Part shown: positions 1-7,162 of the stretch, one piece after another
Position numbering within the stretch: the first letter of the stretch is position 1
Layout: each line of letters opens with the position of its first letter
Virus record (IMG/VR): IMGVR_UViG_3300022910_000006
Location: 1 to 49,777 of that record
Direction: 5' to 3' (one strand)
Source: a virus
DNA: 49,777 nt
The notes under the pieces: model-generated
What the model was told of the DNA's origin: nothing
The model's input: only the letters and a program-made list of their open reading frames with translations
Database searches by the model: none
Program-made: the position numbers and the translations under genes

Positions 1-211
1 AGAGCCCGTAGGGAATCTGAGGCTTCGACGCGCCGAGCCAACACGATCTCGGTTCGCCGCCCCAGGGGAAACGCTTGACCCGGTAGAGCTTGCGGTCCCT
101 CGTGAAGTAGGGGACCTCCATGCCTGCTTCTCGACGCTGAACGCCGAACGCCTGAAGCTCCTGATCCGTAAAGCCTTTCCATCGCTGCTCTTTTCTCGGT
201 TCCTCTCCCAC
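1..211 (-). CDS. Primase/TOPRIM-type protein, N-terminal part (cut by window edge)
   Basis: About 70 residues from a GTG at 211; the rest lies beyond base 1. The segment with FTDQELQAFGVQRREAG followed by a Y-F-x-R-D-x-K-x-Y-R-V-K-R-F stretch resembles the region ahead of the TOPRIM fold in phage and plasmid primases ('...LGVRR..GVRIPYFD..GR..RVRIR'). If so, it would lay down primers for phage replication. There is no SD; a TAGGGA box lies 7 nt upstream of the GTG, which fits the leaderless pattern seen elsewhere. The catalytic region is not in the window, so the call rests on the N-terminal resemblance only. It could instead be another replication protein with the same leading domain. Confidence 0.5.
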   Translation of the reverse strand, partial: MGEEPRKEQRWKGFTDQELQAFGVQRREAGMEVPYFTRDRKLYRVKRFPWGGEPRSCWLGASKPQIPYGL

Positions 212-479
212 GTTCCAATCCCTATGCCTGGTCCGGGCCTAGCCCGCCCATCCACCCCCACCCCTGCGAGTTCGCAAATCCGCTCCACCACGGTCCCCCC
301 CTCGACCCCCGGTGGCGGCGTGGCTAGCCGCTCCAACTGGGTCTCCATGCAGGACCGCCGCCTACGTCCGGTGCTGGGTTCCTACGCCGGCGCCGTCAAG
401 GTGGCTGCTCTCGGAATGCCCCCTATGCGGTGACGGCCTGGGGCGGGGACCGGGGCGCGGGCTACCGCGCGTACGCGGA
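212..479. other. Gene-poor stretch before the partial primase
   Basis: No reading frame here has a convincing start, SD and composition. The short plus-strand frames beginning at 224 and 312 are proline/arginine-rich and look like noise. The stretch contains a small hairpin (455-470) just after the winged-helix gene and presumably the promoter for the leftward primase-like gene. Confidence 0.4.
455..470 (-). terminator. Hairpin after the winged-helix gene
   Basis: GCGCGG-GCTA-CCGCGC forms a 6-bp GC-only stem with a 4-nt loop, 10 nt beyond the stop of the gene ending at 480. There is no U-tract, so termination is only suggested. Confidence 0.3.
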
Positions 480-800
480 TCATCGACCCTGGCGGCCCCC
501 CCTCGATCGAGGCTTGAGGATCGTGTAGCGGTTGCGCTGCCCGCGGCCGGGTTCGGTGACGGCGAGGATGCCGCGTTCCCGGCAGCGGGCGATCGCGTTG
601 CGGACGGTGTTGCGGTTGAGGCCGGCCCCCTCGGCGAGCTCCGACCAGCTGGGATCGTCCTGGCCGGCGTCGATGTGGCCGGCGATCAGCAGAAAGACCT
701 TGCGATAGGTGGGTCCGAGCCGGACCTGCTTGGCTAGGGAGGCGGCGAGTCGGACCTGATCGCCGAGCACTGGGCGGCGCCGAGAGAGCGTCTGATCCAT
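480..800 (-). CDS. Winged-helix DNA-binding protein
   Basis: 106 aa. Residues about 25-95 form a winged helix of the MarR/GntR/replication-initiator kind. A helix (YRKVFLLIAGHID) is followed by the HTH 'PSWSELAEGAGLNRNTVRNA' and a wing with 'GILAVTEPGRGQRNRYTI'. The tail is basic. This layout is common in phage and plasmid proteins that read DNA at replication origins or act as local regulators. It lies next to the primase-like gene. The ATG at 800 directly abuts a TAGGGT box, and a CTCTCTCGAT motif shared with other upstream regions lies about 20 nt ahead. The target is unknown; it is the best candidate in this window for the regulator of the repeated 16-bp operator, but nothing proves that. 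Confidence 0.7.
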   Translation of the reverse strand: MDQTLSRRRPVLGDQVRLAASLAKQVRLGPTYRKVFLLIAGHIDAGQDDPSWSELAEGAGLNRNTVRNAIARCRERGILAVTEPGRGQRNRYTILKPRSRGGRQGR

Positions 801-850
801 ACCCTAGAGTTCATTCCATCGAGAGAGCACGGGCGGGAGCCTTGCACCGG

Positions 851-870
851 GGTCGGACGTAAGTCCGGCC
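851..870. terminator. Hairpin between the winged-helix gene and the acidic protein gene
   Basis: GGTCGGAC-GTAA-GTCCGGCC gives an 8-bp stem with one G-U pair and a tetraloop, followed on the plus strand by TTTCGT. It lies 19 nt beyond the stop of the leftward gene 889-1350. Confidence 0.5.
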
Positions 871-888
871 TTTCGTCGTTCTAGGGGT

Positions 889-1350
889 CTACTCGACGAG
901 CTCGACCCCGATCATCTTGGCGATGTGCCGGCGCTCGGCCTGGGTCAGATCGCCGGTCTGGTTGTCGTGCTTGTCGACGAAGTGAACCTCGTCGATCCGC
1001 ACCTTGACCAGAATGTTGCGGACCTCGCCCTTCTTCAGCTGGCCGCCGCCGGCGATCTCGATCGAGCCGCCGCGCAGCTTGACCGTCGACTTGTCGGGTT
1101 TGGCCCCGCCGACCTGGAGGTTGAGCGCCCCGCCCGGGGTGATCGCGAGCGCGGGCGGTGCCTGCTCGCCTTCCCCTTCGCCGGGTTTCTCGCCCTCGTG
1201 CTCGGCGTCGGGCTCGCCGCCCTCTCCCTCGCCGGCCGGGGTCTCGCCCTCGCCGGCGCCCTCTCCCGGCTCCTCGCCGCGTTCCTCGGCCTCGCGCCGT
1301 TTCTGCTCGAGGTCGGCCGGCGGGTCTAGTACTGCACCTGCACCCTCCAT
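889..1350 (-). CDS. Hypothetical protein with Gly-Glu-rich linker
   Basis: 153 aa, not recognised. The ATG at 1350 has a good SD (GAAAGGA, 6 nt) and is preferred over the longer frame from 1389. Residues about 10-65 are low-complexity Gly/Glu/Pro with repeated GEG units. The C-terminal half looks folded ('LAITPGGALNLQVGGAKPD', then 'GEVRNILVKVRIDEVHFVDK') and predicts as mostly beta. Similar GEG linkers occur in two other proteins here (15080-15715, 31871-32980). It is transcribed away from rusA from a shared intergenic region. Confidence 0.6.
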   Translation of the reverse strand: MEGAGAVLDPPADLEQKRREAEERGEEPGEGAGEGETPAGEGEGGEPDAEHEGEKPGEGEGEQAPPALAITPGGALNLQVGGAKPDKSTVKLRGGSIEIAGGGQLKKGEVRNILVKVRIDEVHFVDKHDNQTGDLTQAERRHIAKMIGVELVE

Positions 1351-1420
1351 GAGGATTCCTTTCGTCGTGGTGGAACTCGCAGCGGCCAATCTAGGTCGCC
1401 GCTCGGATGCCTCGCGGTCC

Positions 1421-1459
1421 TGGTAAGCGAGCGGGGGTTGCAGGGCGTTGGGCTTACCA
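1421..1459. promoter_or_regulatory. Inverted repeat in the rusA divergent region
   Basis: TGGTAAGC (1421-1428) and GCTTACCA (1452-1459) are perfect inverted copies 23 nt apart in the 139-bp gap between two divergent genes. CGTTGG/CCAACG (1446-1462) forms a second small stem overlapping the right arm. This could be a pair of operator half-sites or a leader hairpin. Confidence 0.35.
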
Positions 1460-1489
1460 ACGTCCGGCCGACAGGCGAGGATTCTGGTT

Positions 1490-2104
1490 ATGGAGCGTGG
1501 CCCCGAACTCTTCCGCCTTACCGTCTACGGCCAGCCGGCCGGGGCCGGATCGAAGACGGCCGAAGTCGTATGCCGCGGCCGCCGTGGCGAGCGCAAAGTG
1601 CCGGTGCTCGATGAGCACGGCAACTTCATCCTGCGCTACCGGCACGCGACGAAGGGGACTGAGGAGTGGATGGCGACGGTCGAGCGGGAGGCGGGGATCC
1701 GCTGGGGCAGCGCCGACCCGATCGACGGGCCGGTGTGGATCGAGATCGACTGCTTCGAGGCGCGGCCCGACGGTCACTTCCGCGCCGACGGGACCCTACG
1801 CCCCGACGCGCCGGCGCACCCGAGCCGGACCATCACCCACGACTCGGGCAAGATGCGACGCGCGATCGAGGACGCGATCACCAACGCGATCGTCTGGGCC
1901 GACGACAAGCGCGTCGTCGATGGCCACGACCGCAAGCACTACTGCGACCGCGAGGCGGTGGTCTTCGAGAAGGAACTCGAGGGCGACGTATGGCGCGAGC
2001 CGCGGGCGGTGATCCGCATCGGCCGGATGGGCGCCGCGACCGTGGCAGAGGCCGGGATCACGTCGCCGCCGGCAGCCGGCCAAGAGCAGCTGATCGCCGC
2101 CTAG
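1490..2104 (+). CDS. rusA: RusA-family Holliday junction resolvase
   Basis: 204 aa from the ATG at 1490, with GAGG 9 nt upstream; this is preferred over the upstream start at 1448. RusA enzymes are dimeric, Mg-dependent endonucleases that cut four-way junctions. The N-terminus has the typical 'FRLTVYGQPAGAGSK' strand-loop. The C-terminal half carries the family signature: acidic and basic residues around 'DSGKMRRAIEDAITNAI', then 'VWADDKRVVDGHDRKHY', which corresponds to 'P.D.DN..K...DAL.G..y.DD.qV....v.K'. The protein is longer than classical RusA (about 120 aa), with an acidic loop in the middle. It is one of the few plus-strand genes and ends in a strong hairpin. It probably acts with the Rad52-like protein (6048-7094) and the PD-(D/E)XK nuclease (4458-5825). 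Confidence 0.85.
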   Translation: MERGPELFRLTVYGQPAGAGSKTAEVVCRGRRGERKVPVLDEHGNFILRYRHATKGTEEWMATVEREAGIRWGSADPIDGPVWIEIDCFEARPDGHFRADGTLRPDAPAHPSRTITHDSGKMRRAIEDAITNAIVWADDKRVVDGHDRKHYCDREAVVFEKELEGDVWREPRAVIRIGRMGAATVAEAGITSPPAAGQEQLIAA

Positions 2105-2107
2105 TGG

Positions 2108-2147
2108 TTCCGGTTTTCGCCCCTCAATCGTGGGGGCAAAATCGGAA
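2108..2147. terminator. Bidirectional terminator between rusA and the leftward operon
   Basis: Arms 2108-2123 and 2132-2147 form a long stem (TTCCG-TTTT-GCCCC against GGGGGCAAAATCGGAA, with a mismatch and a shift) around an 8-nt loop. A/T runs near the outer ends suit termination in both directions between convergent genes. Confidence 0.7.
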
Positions 2148-2150
2148 CAC

Positions 2151-2306
2151 CTACCGCAGCCGCGTCTTCGAGTGCATCGCCCCCGGCGTCAGGGGCGCGG
2201 CGTCCTTCGACCGGCCCTTGCGCCCCTTCGCGTGCATCCACCCGCTACCGACGCCGCGGGGGTGAAGGCGGCCACCTTTGAGGGCGTTCTTGTTGCGCCG
2301 GGGCAT
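2151..2306 (-). CDS. Small basic protein
   Basis: 51 aa, strongly basic (starts MPRRNKNALKGGRLHPRG), unrecognised. The ATG at 2306 has no clear SD; a TAGGCT box lies 10 nt upstream. It is the last gene of the leftward operon and ends just before the terminator at 2108-2147. Short basic proteins of this kind are frequent in phages of actinobacteria and may bind nucleic acid. The coding call is uncertain. Confidence 0.35.
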   Translation of the reverse strand: MPRRNKNALKGGRLHPRGVGSGWMHAKGRKGRSKDAAPLTPGAMHSKTRLR

Positions 2307-2338
2307 CGTGGCGGCGAGCCTAGCCGCCGCTCCTGACG

Positions 2339-2860
2339 CTATCCGGCGGCGCGCTTGAGCTCGGCGAGCAGCCGCACCGCGGGGACCGTGACGATCTTGC
2401 CGGTGCCGTAGCAGTCGAAGCAGGGGCGAGAGCCGACGACGGTGACGCCGAAGCCGACATCGAGGCCGAAGCCCGCGCCGTCCGGCTGGGTCCCGTGGCC
2501 TTCGCAGCTGGGGCAGTCGACGCCGGCGAGCTTGAAGGCGACGACGTGGACAATCTCGTCGGGGTCCCAGGAGCCGTTGATCGACTTCCACGCCTCCACG
2601 AACGCCTCTCGGGTGGGGAAGCCCTCGCGGCGCGCGTCGGCCGGCGTGAAGCCGGAGAGCGTTTCGATGTAGCGGGTGCGGACCACGGCGCGGGCGACCG
2701 ATGGCTTGCCGCGGCCGGGTTGGATCGCGAACTCCATCCCGACCGGGTACCGCAGCGGCGAGCGGCACCAGGGCGAGCGCGGGTTGTCGCTGATCCGCCG
2801 GCGGGTGACGGTCTTCTCGCCGCGGACGATCGCGGCCGCGAGCTCGGGGCGGAAGATCAC
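2339..2860 (-). CDS. ASCH-domain protein
   Basis: 173 aa from a GTG at 2860 (AGGA 6 nt upstream), overlapping the preceding stop as GTGA. The N-terminal pattern 'IFRPELAAAIVRGEKTVTRR', then 'YPVGMEFAIQPGRG', and 'FTPADARREGFPTREAFVEAW' is the ASCH fold, a PUA-like beta-barrel thought to bind RNA; some members hydrolyse N4-acetylcytidine. A zinc-ribbon-like insert follows (C-P-S-C-E-G-H-G and C-F-D-C-Y-G-T-G), a DnaJ-type pair of CxxCxGxG motifs not typical of ASCH proteins. It ends a run of coupled genes that includes a JAB peptidase. The role in infection is unknown. Confidence 0.75.
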   Translation of the reverse strand: MIFRPELAAAIVRGEKTVTRRRISDNPRSPWCRSPLRYPVGMEFAIQPGRGKPSVARAVVRTRYIETLSGFTPADARREGFPTREAFVEAWKSINGSWDPDEIVHVVAFKLAGVDCPSCEGHGTQPDGAGFGLDVGFGVTVVGSRPCFDCYGTGKIVTVPAVRLLAELKRAAG

Positions 2861-3099
2861 GATTCGTCCTGGAAGCCGGCGGGTTCGGTGATCTCGACGC
2901 CGAGACAGGCGCCCTCGCACCGCGGGCAGAAGATCGGTTTGCTGCCGATCAGCGGGCCGCCGTCGCCAGTACCGATATGGAAGTGGTGGCCGCACCCGCC
3001 GCAGTTGATCCCCAGCGGCACGCCGGACCCGACCGTCGACTTCGGGCAGATCGGGCAGCGGCCGAACTCCATCGCCACGGTGCCGTTTGGGAGGCTCAC
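2857..3099 (-). CDS. Small zinc-ribbon protein
   Basis: 80 aa with three CxxC knuckles (C-P-I-C, C-G-G-C, C-P-R-C) and the HH of 'GCGHHFHIG', probably holding one or two zinc ions. No catalytic domain is visible. The GTG start at 3099 overlaps the JAB gene stop (GTGA) and the stop overlaps the ASCH start (GTGA), so it is coupled on both sides. It may be a nucleic-acid or protein adaptor. Confidence 0.7.
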   Translation of the reverse strand: MSLPNGTVAMEFGRCPICPKSTVGSGVPLGINCGGCGHHFHIGTGDGGPLIGSKPIFCPRCEGACLGVEITEPAGFQDES

Positions 3100-3578
3100 G
3101 CGAGGACCCCGTTCCAGAAGACGGGCGCGCTGCCGGGGGGATCGCTGCCCTCGCAGTCGGGGCAGGGCGCGCCGGTGTATTCGTCGCCAGAGGTCGCGTC
3201 GACTTCGCCGCTACCGCCGCACCGCTCGCACGGCCCGCGGCCGACGATGATCCACGTCAACCCCGGCCACTGGGCGGCGGTCTCCACGTCCTCGGGCGAA
3301 GGGGCTGCAACCCCGCCCGGGTGGGAGTGGTAGACGCCGACCAGGGTTTCGCCCCTCGCCTCGATCTGCTTCGTGATCCCTAGCAGCGTGTCGGGGTCGA
3401 TGGCGAAGTGGTGCTCGGGATCGCTGGAGGCGTTCTCTGCCGCCCAGAGGGCGATCCCGCCTTCAGGTAGGCCGCGGGCCGGTTTCGCCCGGGAGATAAG
3501 CCCGCACGCCTCCTGGGGCGCCTCCTGGTCGGCGCGTCGGGCGAGCTCGCGGCGTAGCCAGTCGGTTAGCTCGATCAC
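3096..3578 (-). CDS. JAB/MPN-family metallopeptidase with C-terminal zinc finger
   Basis: 160 aa from a GTG at 3578 that overlaps the previous stop (GTGA). The JAMM zinc site is complete: Glu23 in 'QEACGLI', His84 and His86 in 'YHSHPGG', and S94-x-x-D97 in 'SPEDVETA'. JAB enzymes cleave isopeptide or peptide bonds; in bacteria they process ubiquitin-like proteins, sulfur carriers or, in phage tails, peptidoglycan (with NlpC/P60). Here the domain ends near residue 115 and is followed by a DnaJ-like finger (C-E-R-C-G-G-S-G and C-P-D-C-E-G-S). It lies among DNA-metabolism genes, far from the tail genes, so a tail role is unlikely. The substrate is unknown. Confidence 0.8.
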   Translation of the reverse strand: MIELTDWLRRELARRADQEAPQEACGLISRAKPARGLPEGGIALWAAENASSDPEHHFAIDPDTLLGITKQIEARGETLVGVYHSHPGGVAAPSPEDVETAAQWPGLTWIIVGRGPCERCGGSGEVDATSGDEYTGAPCPDCEGSDPPGSAPVFWNGVLA

Positions 3579-4024
3579 GGCTCGATCTCGGGGTATTTCG
3601 CCTTGCCGCAGGGGCAGCCCTCGACCCGACAGATACCGAGCCCGCGCGCGCCATGCTGGTGCGGGCGGTGTCCGCAATGCTGGCCGTCTTCGCTCCATTC
3701 ACAGCAAGCGTCGGGGTCGAGCCCGGGAGACAGTTCGCCATCCCCGAGCGGCGGCGGGGGCGGCTCATCCTCGCCGGGTTCGCCGATCTTGAAGCCGGTC
3801 GTCGGGACGATCGGCGTGTCGTTGTAGTTGCGCTCGGGGATCGGGTGGTAGGTCCCAGCCTTGCCTAGCTGATTGGCTGCGTCCAGGGCGGCTAGATCCG
3901 GTTCCTTCGCTTTGAACTCGCCGATCAGCTGGAGCAGCGGGAACTCGCGGAGCGGGTGACTGTCGTCGATCGAGATCTCGGACGGGTCGACCTCCCGCAG
4001 CACCTTGTAGTTGTAGACGCCCAT
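3575..4024 (-). CDS. Hypothetical protein, Cys/His-rich C-terminus
   Basis: 149 aa, unrecognised. The N-terminal 70 residues begin MGVYNYKVLREVDPSEISI and look folded. A proline run (about 88-92) separates them from a tail with eight cysteines and histidines ('DACCEWSEDGQHCGHRPHQH', then C-R-V-E-G-C-P-C), likely a small zinc cluster. The ATG at 4024 overlaps the previous stop (TGATG). Confidence 0.6.
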   Translation of the reverse strand: MGVYNYKVLREVDPSEISIDDSHPLREFPLLQLIGEFKAKEPDLAALDAANQLGKAGTYHPIPERNYNDTPIVPTTGFKIGEPGEDEPPPPPLGDGELSPGLDPDACCEWSEDGQHCGHRPHQHGARGLGICRVEGCPCGKAKYPEIEP

Positions 4025-4461
4025 CAGGACCCCCGCACCGTCGCCACCGTGACCAGGCGGTTCGCAGTGTCGAAGTCGAAGCCGAGCTCGCGCAGGTAGC
4101 CGTTGTGGTTGGCGGTGAGCGCGGAGTAGAGCGTCACCGTGGCGCCGACCTCGACCCCCTCGGCCTTGAGCGTGATCGAAGATTCGAGCGCGGTCTCGAT
4201 CGCGTCCATGATCCGCCGATGCTGGGCGCCGCCCTCCTCGATCGGGGTCCGCACCGCGACCACATAGAGAGCTTCGGCCGGGGTCGGCTTCGCCTCGCCG
4301 GCGGGCGTGCCGCGCGCGGGGATGAGCTCGACCCGCTGGTGGCCGCCCTCGGGGTCCGGCACGTAGAAGCCAGGCTCGGTGAAGTGCTCATCGGCGTAGT
4401 AGAGGGTGCGCCCGTCGGGCAGGGTGCCGATCACCCGCATCGGGCTCATCGCTTGGCTCAC
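4024..4461 (-). CDS. Hypothetical protein
   Basis: 145 aa, unrecognised. The GTG at 4461 has a GGAGG 6 nt upstream and overlaps the nuclease stop (GTGA). The first half is extended ('VIGTLPDGRTLYYADEHF', 'PGFYVPDPEGGHQRVELIP'). The second half alternates helix and strand ('IMDAIETALESSITLKAEG', 'TANRLVTVATVRG'). It lies directly downstream of the PD-(D/E)XK nuclease, so it could assist recombination, but no motif supports a specific role. Confidence 0.6.
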   Translation of the reverse strand: MSQAMSPMRVIGTLPDGRTLYYADEHFTEPGFYVPDPEGGHQRVELIPARGTPAGEAKPTPAEALYVVAVRTPIEEGGAQHRRIMDAIETALESSITLKAEGVEVGATVTLYSALTANHNGYLRELGFDFDTANRLVTVATVRGS

Positions 4462-5825
4462 TGTGATCCTCCGTTCTCGAGCTCGGGCTCGGGCTCTTGT
4501 TTGCGCGCCGGCAGGCGCACCTTGCGCTTCTCGAAAGAGGTCCCCGACGTTGGCCGGAAGTGATCTTCGCGGATGAAGGGGGCGCCGTTGGCGGCGGCTT
4601 CCATCGCCTCGGCGAGCTTGGCCTTGTCCTTGATTTCCTCGCCGTCCTTCGGGATGAAGACGTAGGCGAGGTCGCGGCCGATGCGGACGCCCCGGTCGCC
4701 GTTGCCGAGATCGAGGATGCCCGGGTTCTCTTCCTCCAGGCGCTCGGCCGCGGCGCGGATCCGCGACTTCAACTTGGTCGACCGGCTCGCCATGAAGTTC
4801 GCGTTCGCGGCCAGCCGCTCGAGGTCGTCGATCGTCACGTCGGCGTCTTCGGCAAGCTGCGACTCGGGGCGAAGGATCGGCGGCAGCGGGCAGGCGTTCG
4901 GCGCGGTGCAGTAGCGGCAGTGGTTCCCCGGCGTCGGCTGCCATTTCCGTTCGCCGACGTTGACCTCGACCAGCCGTTGAATCTGGAGTTCGAGGTCTTC
5001 GCGGAAGGTCGCCAGCTGGGGGAGCGTGACCTCGATCTCGCGGCGCACGATCCCGTCGGCGCGCAGTTCGCGGGGGAAGGCGAGAGAGAGGACGTAGCGG
5101 TCGAAGTTGCCGAGCGGGAGGCCGTCGTCGGTGACGCCGAACGCGGCCAGCACCGCCAGCATGTTCAGCTGGAAATTGCCCGCCCAGTAGGGGTTGCCGT
5201 CCTCGTCATAGACCTGCTTCACGAACTCCTCGTAGGTGGGCGGGAAGCTGGTCTTCCAATCGGTGATCCGGCAGACGCGCGGCCGCAGTTCCTCGGTCAG
5301 GTCGGCGCGCGCCAGCACCCGGTAGGGGCCGACCTGCAGCGTGAGCGTCTGCTCGATCCCCAGGATCCGCTTGTCGAAGGTGTTGCCGCGGCACCAGTTG
5401 TTCACCATGTAGCGGAGGGCGTCGCGCTCTTTGGCCGGGACCTGGAGCTCGGGCCGCTCGCGCATCACTTCGTTGAGCACGTCGCGCCCCAACTCCGGGG
5501 GAATCTTCGCCATCGCCTGGTCTTCGGCTTCCTCGGGCGAGGGCTGGTAGTCGCTGGCGCCGGCGGCCGCGTCCGGCCCGCCGGCCCGCCGGTGGCTGGC
5601 AACAAGGATGCGGAGCAGGCGGTCGAACACGTCGTGCCCCAGGGCGCCGCGGTGAAGCTCATGGGCGCCGGCGCCGCCGCGGTAGCGGAGGAAGAGGTAG
5701 GCGTTGCGATCGCAGGCGTCGTGCAGCTGGAGGAACGTCTGCGAGGGGACTTCGGGGACGTGCGGCTGGCGATCCTCGGGAACGGGCGGCAGAGCGCGCC
5801 ACTCGGTCGGCGAGACCGGCTTCAA
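4458..5825 (-). CDS. PD-(D/E)XK nuclease, RecB/Cas4-like, with Fe-S cysteines
   Basis: 455 aa from a TTG at 5825 (GAGG 7 nt upstream; TTGA overlap with the previous stop). The core reads 'GIEQTLTL' (Glu), then 'YRVLARADLTEE' (Asp), 'RITDWKTSFPP' (D-x-K), and 'FQLNMLAVLAAFG' (the QxxxY-like helix, here Q-L-N-M). This matches the PDDEXK_1/Cas4/AddB family. A cysteine early in the fold ('NNWCRG') and three near residue 310 ('CRYCTAPNACPLPP') match the 4Fe-4S cluster of Cas4/AddB nucleases. Such enzymes resect DNA ends to 3' single strands. The Rad52-like annealer two genes upstream would be its partner, like phage exonuclease/SSAP pairs. The C-terminal 110 residues are helical. Confidence 0.8.
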   Translation of the reverse strand: MKPVSPTEWRALPPVPEDRQPHVPEVPSQTFLQLHDACDRNAYLFLRYRGGAGAHELHRGALGHDVFDRLLRILVASHRRAGGPDAAAGASDYQPSPEEAEDQAMAKIPPELGRDVLNEVMRERPELQVPAKERDALRYMVNNWCRGNTFDKRILGIEQTLTLQVGPYRVLARADLTEELRPRVCRITDWKTSFPPTYEEFVKQVYDEDGNPYWAGNFQLNMLAVLAAFGVTDDGLPLGNFDRYVLSLAFPRELRADGIVRREIEVTLPQLATFREDLELQIQRLVEVNVGERKWQPTPGNHCRYCTAPNACPLPPILRPESQLAEDADVTIDDLERLAANANFMASRSTKLKSRIRAAAERLEEENPGILDLGNGDRGVRIGRDLAYVFIPKDGEEIKDKAKLAEAMEAAANGAPFIREDHFRPTSGTSFEKRKVRLPARKQEPEPELENGGSQ

Positions 5826-6061
5826 CGGACGCCCTCGTTGCGCTCGTAGGTGCAGGTCGGGCAGTCCCGGTAGCGGCCAGCCGGCGCCTTGCCGGCGCTG
5901 CCAGGCGGTTCGCCGTCGAGCTTGACCTCATGCCCGCAGTCGAGCATCGCGAGCCACGTCGTCACCGTGCCGGGTGGATCGAGGAACTTGGTCACTTTCT
6001 CGTAGCGGGTGACGCGGCGCTGAACGCCGACGTTCCCTAGATCGCCCTCAGCCCTTGGCAT
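5822..6061 (-). CDS. Small zinc-ribbon-like protein
   Basis: 79 aa, unrecognised. It contains 'AMLDCGHEVKLDGE' and 'YRDCPTCTYE', i.e. C-x-H and CxxC, a plausible single zinc site. The ATG at 6061 has GAGG 6 nt upstream and overlaps the end of the Rad52-like gene by 14 nt. It lies between annealing protein and nuclease. Confidence 0.6.
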   Translation of the reverse strand: MPRAEGDLGNVGVQRRVTRYEKVTKFLDPPGTVTTWLAMLDCGHEVKLDGEPPGSAGKAPAGRYRDCPTCTYERNEGVR

Positions 6062-7094
6062 TCTCGGCCTCGCCGATCGCCTTGTCGAGCGCCGCGATCC
6101 TCTCCTCCTGCGAACCGCGCCGTTCCGCAGAGTCGATGATCGGCTTGGCCTTCGTCTTCCCCAGGAGCTCGACCAGCTTCAGCCGCTTGTCGCGGAGATC
6201 GACCTCGGTGTTGTACAGGTTCTCAATCGTGTCGGCGACGCGCTCAAGCTCGGCGTGCGAGTGGGCGGCCCCCTCGACCAGCGTGTCGAGCCGCCCCTGC
6301 GGGAGCCGGTCGGGGTTGATCTCACAGAGCTCGGCGTAGGCGGTGTCGATCCGACCGCGCAGCTGCTTGGCCTGGTCGTCGTCGAGCGGCGCGGGCCGCA
6401 GATCGTCGTCGCTGACCTCGGCCTCGTCGGGAGCGCCCGCCTGGTCGAGCAGCTGGCCGATCGAGCCGCGCGCCGCGTCGCCGTGGTCGAGGACGGGGCC
6501 GAACTTGTCTTCGCCTTCCTCCCGCAGCCACTCTTCGTAAGCCTCGGTCAGCCACTCTTCGTGCTGCGCTTTGAGGTACCCGGGCTTGCCCGACTCCATC
6601 CGCTTCACCGTGGGCTTGTCGTCTTCGATCCCGCCGGCGGGGGTGACGTAGAAGTTGAAGGCCGGCATCGCGTACAGGTACTCGCCGACGCCGAACCGCA
6701 CCGCGACCCGCTTGAGGGCGTCGGAGTCGGCCGCCTTCACCTTCATCCCGGCGCCGCGACCCTGGCCCTCGCCTATGTCGGTGTGGGTCTGCCCCAGCAC
6801 CGTGAGTTTGTAGCGGAGCAGGTTTTCGCCGGCGCGCTCGACCGGCGCCTCCTCCCAGCCGCCGGCGACGACGGCGTTGAGCCGCGCCGAGACCAGGCGG
6901 GCGTCGACGTAGGGGACGACCAGCACCCACGTCGCGCCCTTCTTCGAGCCGCCTTTGCCGCCGTCGTAGAAATCCGACGCCTGAATCTTCCACTTGATCG
7001 CGCCAGGGGCGAAGGGGCGGCGCAGGTGGAGCAGCGCCTCGGCGATCTGGGCGGTAGGGATCGACGGCAGCGTGGGCGGCAACTCTTCAGCCAA
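6048..7094 (-). CDS. Rad52/Sak-type single-strand annealing protein
   Basis: 348 aa from a TTG at 7094 with a strong SD (AGGAGG, 5 nt). The N-terminal 150 residues fit the Rad52/Rad22 fold: 'LRRPFAPGAIKWKIQ', 'YVDARLVSARLNAVVAGGWE', a basic/aromatic strand region ('LLRYKLTVLGQTHTDIGEG'), then 'GMKVKAADSDALKRVAVRFG', the family's 'K.AvsDAlKRa...fG' helix. These proteins form rings on ssDNA and anneal complementary strands. The C-terminal half is acidic and helical. It is the first gene of a leftward operon driven by the operator-type promoter at 7130-7159 and followed by the PD-(D/E)XK nuclease, forming a recombination module with RusA. Confidence 0.85.
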   Translation of the reverse strand: MAEELPPTLPSIPTAQIAEALLHLRRPFAPGAIKWKIQASDFYDGGKGGSKKGATWVLVVPYVDARLVSARLNAVVAGGWEEAPVERAGENLLRYKLTVLGQTHTDIGEGQGRGAGMKVKAADSDALKRVAVRFGVGEYLYAMPAFNFYVTPAGGIEDDKPTVKRMESGKPGYLKAQHEEWLTEAYEEWLREEGEDKFGPVLDHGDAARGSIGQLLDQAGAPDEAEVSDDDLRPAPLDDDQAKQLRGRIDTAYAELCEINPDRLPQGRLDTLVEGAAHSHAELERVADTIENLYNTEVDLRDKRLKLVELLGKTKAKPIIDSAERRGSQEERIAALDKAIGEAENAKG

Positions 7095-7129
7095 GGGGAC
7101 CTCCTAGAAGGGTGAACAGGATCAGGCGC

Positions 7130-7159
7130 AGCCTATCTAAAAAGTTGCCGCGCGTCAAC
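7130..7159 (-). promoter_or_regulatory. Operator-type promoter P1 for the recombination operon
   Basis: On the minus strand -35 TTGACG (7153-7158), 17-nt spacer, -10 TAGGCT (7130-7135). The -35 is embedded in the 16-bp near-palindrome GTTGACGCGCGGCAAC (7144-7159), found at three other promoters. A CTGATCCTGTTC leader segment shared with P2 and P3 follows. It drives the Rad52-like gene. Confidence 0.8.
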
Positions 7160-7162
7160 GGT

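Noticed and set aside
224-737. Plus-strand frames at 224-433 and 312-737
   Set aside because: No SD, Pro/Arg/Ser-rich, and the second overlaps the winged-helix gene on the other strand.
3096-3578. JAB protein as a tail-tip peptidoglycan peptidase (lambda K-like)
   Set aside because: No NlpC/P60 domain and no tail genes nearby; it is embedded in DNA-metabolism genes about 12 kb from the baseplate cluster.
4497-5849. 450-codon open frame on the plus strand opposite the PD-(D/E)XK nuclease
   Set aside because: It mirrors the real gene: GC-rich third positions keep the antisense frame open. It has no SD, and its composition is Val/Gly/Arg-rich without motifs, whereas the minus frame has clear family motifs.
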